The notes under the pieces are model-generated. The model was not told the DNA's origin and did not search any database. It was given only the letters and a program-made list of their open reading frames with translations. The translations under genes were made by a program, and so were the position numbers. Shown piece after piece: positions 60,681 to 64,000 of a DNA stretch of 64,000 nucleotides. The DNA comes from Jiangella alba (GTDB taxonomy: Bacteria > Actinomycetota > Actinomycetes > Jiangellales > Jiangellaceae): the NCBI RefSeq assembly GCF_900106035.1, contig NZ_FNUC01000003.1:2721501-2785500 (forward strand), read 5' to 3'. The first letter of the stretch is position 1, and each line of letters starts with the position of its first letter.

Positions 60681-61697
60681 GTGGACGACGAAGATCGCAT
60701 CGCCCTCTTCCTGGACTACGAGAATCTCGCCATCGGCGCCCGCGAGGACCTCGGCGGGCTGGCCTTCGACGTGCGCCCGATCGCCGACGCGCTGGCCGAG
60801 CGCGGCCGGGTGGTCGTGCGCCGCGCGTACGCCGACTGGTCCTACTTCGACGAGGACCGCCGCATGCTGACCCGCTCGCACGTCGAGCTGATCGAGATGC
60901 CGCAGCGCATGGGCGCCTCCCGCAAGAACGCCGCCGACATCAAGCTGTCCGTCGACGCCATCGAGCTGGCGTTCGTGCGCGACTACGTGTCGACGTTCGT
61001 CGTGGGCACGGGCGACAGCGACTTCACGCCGCTGGTGTACAAGCTGCGCGAGCTGAACAAGCGGGTCATCGGCGTCGGCATCCGGGGCTCGACGTCGGCG
61101 CTGCTGCCGCCCGCGTGCGACGAGTTCCTCTACTACGACGACCTCGAGGGGGTCGAGCCCGCGCCAGCGGCGACACCCTCGCCGTCGGAGGAGGAGTCGC
61201 CCGCCGCCAAGGAGCGCGACCTCGACGACCTCGCCGGCGTCGTCGCGCAGAGCGTGGCCGGGCTGCAACGCACCGGCGGCCAGGTGACGGCGTCGACGCT
61301 GAAGCGCACCCTGCTGCGCAAGGACCCCACGTTCAACGAGGCCGACCACGGGTTCCGCGCGTTCGGCGAGCTGCTGCGCCACCTCGCCGAGCGGCACGTC
61401 GTCGAGCTGGCCGACGGCCCGACCAAGGGCGACCCGGAGGTGCTGCTGCCGGCGCTGGACGGCCAGCAGGAGGCGTTCGACCTGCTGCGTTCCGTCGTCC
61501 TGGACCTCACGGCGAAGCACGGCCGGGCCGCGCTGTCCGGCCTGAAGGACCAGCTGCGCCGGGTCCGGCCCGATTTCAGCGAGCAGGCGCTCGGGTTCCG
61601 CAGCTTCCTCCAGTTCGTCCGTGCCGCCGCCACCACCGGCACCATCGAGCTGCGCTGGGACGCCGGCGCCGACGACTACCTGCTCACCGTGCCGTAG
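60681..61697 (+). CDS. NYN-domain ribonuclease-like protein with two OST-HTH/LOTUS domains
   Basis: A 338-residue protein. NYN (PIN-like) domain at about 5-150 with acidic residues in LFLDYENLAIG and GTGDSDFTPLVYKLRELNKR; an acidic Pro-rich linker (about 160-180); then two LOTUS/OST-HTH repeats (SVAGLQRTGGQVTASTLKRT, SVVLDLTAKHGRAALSGLKD). It matches the LabA/YacP-like RNA-degrading family. The target RNA is unknown. GTG start at 60681. Confidence 0.87.
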   Translation: MDDEDRIALFLDYENLAIGAREDLGGLAFDVRPIADALAERGRVVVRRAYADWSYFDEDRRMLTRSHVELIEMPQRMGASRKNAADIKLSVDAIELAFVRDYVSTFVVGTGDSDFTPLVYKLRELNKRVIGVGIRGSTSALLPPACDEFLYYDDLEGVEPAPAATPSPSEEESPAAKERDLDDLAGVVAQSVAGLQRTGGQVTASTLKRTLLRKDPTFNEADHGFRAFGELLRHLAERHVVELADGPTKGDPEVLLPALDGQQEAFDLLRSVVLDLTAKHGRAALSGLKDQLRRVRPDFSEQALGFRSFLQFVRAAATTGTIELRWDAGADDYLLTVP

Positions 61698-61702
61698 CCG
61701 TC

Positions 61703-61750
61703 TGTCATCCTTGGTTGACAGCCGAGGCGTCGTCAACCTAGGTTGACGAC
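61703..61750. promoter_or_regulatory. Paired palindromic operators abutting a start codon
   Basis: Site 1, TGTCATCCTTGGTTGACA (61703-61720), is an imperfect palindrome. Site 2 (61729-61750) is a perfect 22-bp palindrome with core GTCAACCTAGGTTGAC; its last base directly precedes the ATG at 61751. Centres are 28 bp apart, nearly three helical turns. The repeated dyad and its position indicate a tight repressor site; the regulator is not in the window. Confidence 0.8.
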
Positions 61751-62725
61751 ATGACTCCACGCGTGGACGGCGACGCCCGGCTCGGACTCCGACTGGCCGA
61801 CGAGCTCGGCCCGCGGCACCCGGTCGCGGCGGCCGCCGTCGTCACCCCGTCCGCCGTCCGCGCGGCCGCCCACGGCGCGGACCTCGGCTCCGACTTCGAG
61901 CTCGCCTCGGTATCGAAGGCGCTGACCGGCCTGCTCTACACCGACGCCGTCGGCCGCGGCGAGGTCCGGCCGGAGACCACGCTCGGCGAGCTGCTCCCGC
62001 TGGACGGCGCGCCGGTCGCCCGGGCCCGGCTGGACGCGCTCAGCACGCACCGCGCCGGGCTGCCCCGGCTGCCGCCGGCCGCGCAGCCGTGGCGGCGCAC
62101 GTTCCGGCTGTGGCGGCACGGCACGAACCCGTACACCGAGACGCTGGACGAGCTGTTCGCGCAGGCCCGCGGCGTCCGCGTGCGCCGCGAGCCGGCTCGG
62201 CCGCGCTATTCCAACCTCGGCTTCGAGCTGCTCGGGCACGGCCTCGCGGCCGCGGCCGGCACGACGTACGCGGCCATGGTCGAGCAGCGGCTGGCCGGGC
62301 CGCTCGAGCTGACCGGCCTCTACGTGCCCGCCGACGCGACCCTGCTGCGGCCGTCCGCCCTCGCCGGGCGCAGCCGCCGGGGCCGCCCGCGCGATCCGTG
62401 GGCCAACCCGGCGCTCGGGCCGGCCGGCGGCGTCCGCGCGTCGATCAGCGACCTCGCCCGGCTGATCGAGGCGCTGCTGGACGGGACGGCGCCCGGTGTG
62501 GCCGCGCTGGAGCCGGTCGCGACGTTCGCCGGCGGCACCCGCATCGGCGCCGGCTGGGTCACCACCAGGGTGCGCGGCCGGGAGGTCACCTGGCACAACG
62601 GCGGGTCCGGCGGGTTCCGGTCGTGGATCGGCCTCGACCGCGCCGCCGACACCGGCGTCGCCGTCCTCTCGGCCACCGCGGCCTCCGTCGACGGCGTCGG
62701 GTTCCGGCTGCTCGCCTCGCCCTGA
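61751..62725 (+). CDS. Serine hydrolase, class C beta-lactamase fold
   Basis: A 324-residue protein. SXXK motif ASVSK (Ser53, Lys56), YSN (153-155) in PRYSNLGFELLG and a late HNGGSGGF in place of KTG. No signal peptide, so it is more likely a cytosolic esterase/peptidase than a secreted beta-lactamase. The ATG follows immediately after a 22-bp palindrome, with no ribosome site, which suggests a leaderless mRNA or very tight repression. Confidence 0.87.
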   Translation: MTPRVDGDARLGLRLADELGPRHPVAAAAVVTPSAVRAAAHGADLGSDFELASVSKALTGLLYTDAVGRGEVRPETTLGELLPLDGAPVARARLDALSTHRAGLPRLPPAAQPWRRTFRLWRHGTNPYTETLDELFAQARGVRVRREPARPRYSNLGFELLGHGLAAAAGTTYAAMVEQRLAGPLELTGLYVPADATLLRPSALAGRSRRGRPRDPWANPALGPAGGVRASISDLARLIEALLDGTAPGVAALEPVATFAGGTRIGAGWVTTRVRGREVTWHNGGSGGFRSWIGLDRAADTGVAVLSATAASVDGVGFRLLASP

Positions 62726-62887
62726 CCGCACACCCTGAGTCGCCTTCGACACCTGCGCCGCCTGTCGGCAGGGGCGGCGCGCCACACCCGGTCGTCCCCG
62801 CCGAGCTGGGCAAGCACGGCAACAGGCCGACGGCATCCACCCGGGCGTGCTGAACACTCCGATGGGGCTTCCGAGCCGCCGAATATA

Positions 62888-62918
62888 TGGTTGCAGCAGG
62901 CAACCAGTCGGGTAGTCT
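62888..62918 (+). promoter_or_regulatory. Promoter with MarR/TetR-like operator upstream of MFS gene
   Basis: TGGTTGC (62888-62894) and GCAACCA (62900-62906) form a perfect 7-bp inverted repeat with a 5-nt spacer. It overlaps a -35-like TTGCAG (62891-62896), and TAGTCT (62913-62918) stands 16 bp downstream as -10. Such sites repress drug-efflux genes in many actinobacteria. The remainder of the 256-bp gap to the serine hydrolase shows no gene. Confidence 0.65.
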
Positions 62919-62981
62919 GGCGGAGCACGTCGCCGCCGCCGTGCCCTCACCCCGCCCATGCCCGGTACGGCAGGAGCCCGC

Positions 62982-64000
62982 ATGACCGAAGCTGTCGCCA
63001 CCCTCGCCGCCGAGCGCCCCGGGGCCCGCCGCACCGCGACCCCGGGGCTCACGTTGCTGGCGCTCGGCGCGGCCGGGCTGGTGGTGTCGCTCCAGCAGAC
63101 GCTCGTGCTGCCGCTGCTCCCCCGGCTGCAGCAGACCTTCGACACGTCCGTCACCGCGGTCTCGTGGGTGTTCACCGCGACACTGCTGGCGGGCGCGGTC
63201 GCGACGCCGCTGCTGTCGCGGTTCGGCGACATGTACGGCAAGCGGCGGATGATCACGGTCACCATGGGCCTGTTGGTGGCCGGCTCGACGGTGTGCGCGC
63301 TGTCCGACTCCCTCGGCGTGCTGATCGCCGGGCGGGCCCTGCAGGGCGCGGCCGCGGCGGTCATCCCGCTGGCCATCGGGATCATCCGCGACACCTTCCC
63401 GCGCGAGCGGGTGATGTCGGCCATCGGCATCGTCAGCGCCACCATGGGTGTCGGCGGCAGCGCGGGCATGCTGGTCACCGGCGTCATCGCCGACCGCACG
63501 ACCAGCCACCACCCGGTGTTCTGGATCTCCGCCGGTATGGCCGGGCTGGCCATGCTGCTGGTGGTGCGGTTCACCGTCGAGGCGGGCGAGCGGCGCGGCG
63601 GCCGGCCCGACGTCGCCGGCGCGCTGCTGCTGGCCGGCTGGCTGGTCGGGCTGCTGCTGGGGATCAGCCAGGGCAACTCGTGGGGCTGGACCGACGGCCG
63701 CACGCTCGGCCTGTTCGCCGCCGCCGTCGTGCTGTGCGCCGCGTGGGTGCTGGTGGAGCGGCGGGTGCGCGAGCCGCTGGTGCACCTGCGGCTGCTGACG
63801 GGGCCGAAGTCGCTGTCGGCGAATCTCGCGTCGGTGCTGCTCGGCTTCGCCATGTTCGCGGCGTTCACGCTGGTGTCGAACCTCATCCAGACGCCGTCCG
63901 ACGTCGCCGGGTACGGCCTCAGCGGCTCGGTGCTCGACGTGGGCCTGTACATGCTGCCGAGCACCGTCACCATGCTGGTCTTCTCGGTGCTGGCCGGACG
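62982..64000 (+). CDS. MFS drug transporter, DHA2-like (partial, 3' end outside window)
   Basis: The first 339 codons of a major facilitator. About nine segments are visible, with motif A LLSRFGDMYGKRRMI between segments 2 and 3 and the motif-C-like ATMGVGGSAGMLVTGVIADR in segment 5, which marks drug/H+ antiporters with 14 segments. The ATG has CAGGAG upstream. It continues past the right edge in frame. Confidence 0.9.
   Translation, partial: MTEAVATLAAERPGARRTATPGLTLLALGAAGLVVSLQQTLVLPLLPRLQQTFDTSVTAVSWVFTATLLAGAVATPLLSRFGDMYGKRRMITVTMGLLVAGSTVCALSDSLGVLIAGRALQGAAAAVIPLAIGIIRDTFPRERVMSAIGIVSATMGVGGSAGMLVTGVIADRTTSHHPVFWISAGMAGLAMLLVVRFTVEAGERRGGRPDVAGALLLAGWLVGLLLGISQGNSWGWTDGRTLGLFAAAVVLCAAWVLVERRVREPLVHLRLLTGPKSLSANLASVLLGFAMFAAFTLVSNLIQTPSDVAGYGLSGSVLDVGLYMLPSTVTMLVFSVLAG

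Noticed and set aside
61751-62725. Secreted beta-lactamase (antibiotic resistance gene)
   Set aside because: It has SXXK and YSN but no signal peptide and HNG in place of KTG, so an esterase or peptidase is at least as likely.

Overview
The window is about 72% GC (judged by eye), gene-dense, and typical of an actinobacterium. It carries a phosphatidylinositol mannoside cluster (pgsA, patA, pimA), a glnD/PII/amt nitrogen operon, ECF sigma and DosR-like two-component regulators, many GTG starts and repeated 4-bp GTGA/ATGA stop/start overlaps. The gene content fits Jiangella or a close relative, but the genus is an inference. I see no tRNA, rRNA, CRISPR array, transposase or phage gene.

Left part (1-17.6 kb), mainly housekeeping. 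pdxS (cut by the window edge), a membrane protein, pimA, patA and pgsA run leftwards as one translationally coupled operon. An EF-G-like GTPase follows on the other strand. A serine carboxypeptidase, a metallo-beta-lactamase-fold protein and an ArsR-like regulator then sit between this cluster and HIT-thrS, its usual neighbours in actinobacteria. Next come an ATP-grasp protein and glnD-glnB-amt. glnD has no normal start codon at its conserved N-terminus, and its linker contains a repeat element that recurs at 55.4-55.7 kb.

17.9-27 kb. A LacI regulator faces an ABC sugar importer (lipoprotein plus two permeases, no ATPase) and a GH3 glycosidase. After these lie a DUF1232 protein, a MerR-controlled two-gene operon with a Cys-Cys protein, a 29-bp perfect inverted repeat and an MFS exporter.

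27-32.5 kb looks like a DosR-type redox module: a flavin-reductase-like protein, a LuxR response regulator, a CtpE-like P-type ATPase and a GAF-GAF histidine kinase. It is bracketed by two GGGAC-N4-GTCCC boxes matching the core of the mycobacterial DosR operator.

32.6-53 kb is the most unusual part. Eight copies of a 17-bp palindrome, TCACC(C)-spacer-GGGTGA, were found by eye, all within 19.5 kb and almost all in front of genes. The genes concerned are small membrane proteins, a type I sulfatase followed by DUF1269 and its formylglycine-generating enzyme, two SulP transporters, a GAP-family protein, two paralogous DUF6325/small-protein pairs, a MalT-like LuxR regulator and a CYTH-domain protein. 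I propose this is one undescribed stress/envelope regulon, possibly controlled by the MalT-like regulator encoded in its middle.

53-64 kb is accessory: a SoxR-type promoter driving a SnoaL-like/NmrA-like pair, an ArsR-CDF metal efflux pair with a clear operator, a GC-rich tandem repeat array, an aldo-keto reductase, lactonase-like and alpha/beta hydrolases, a GlxA-type AraC regulator, a small secreted protein, a NYN-LOTUS RNA-binding protein, a class C beta-lactamase-like hydrolase behind a 22-bp perfect palindrome, and the start of an MFS drug exporter with its own operator.
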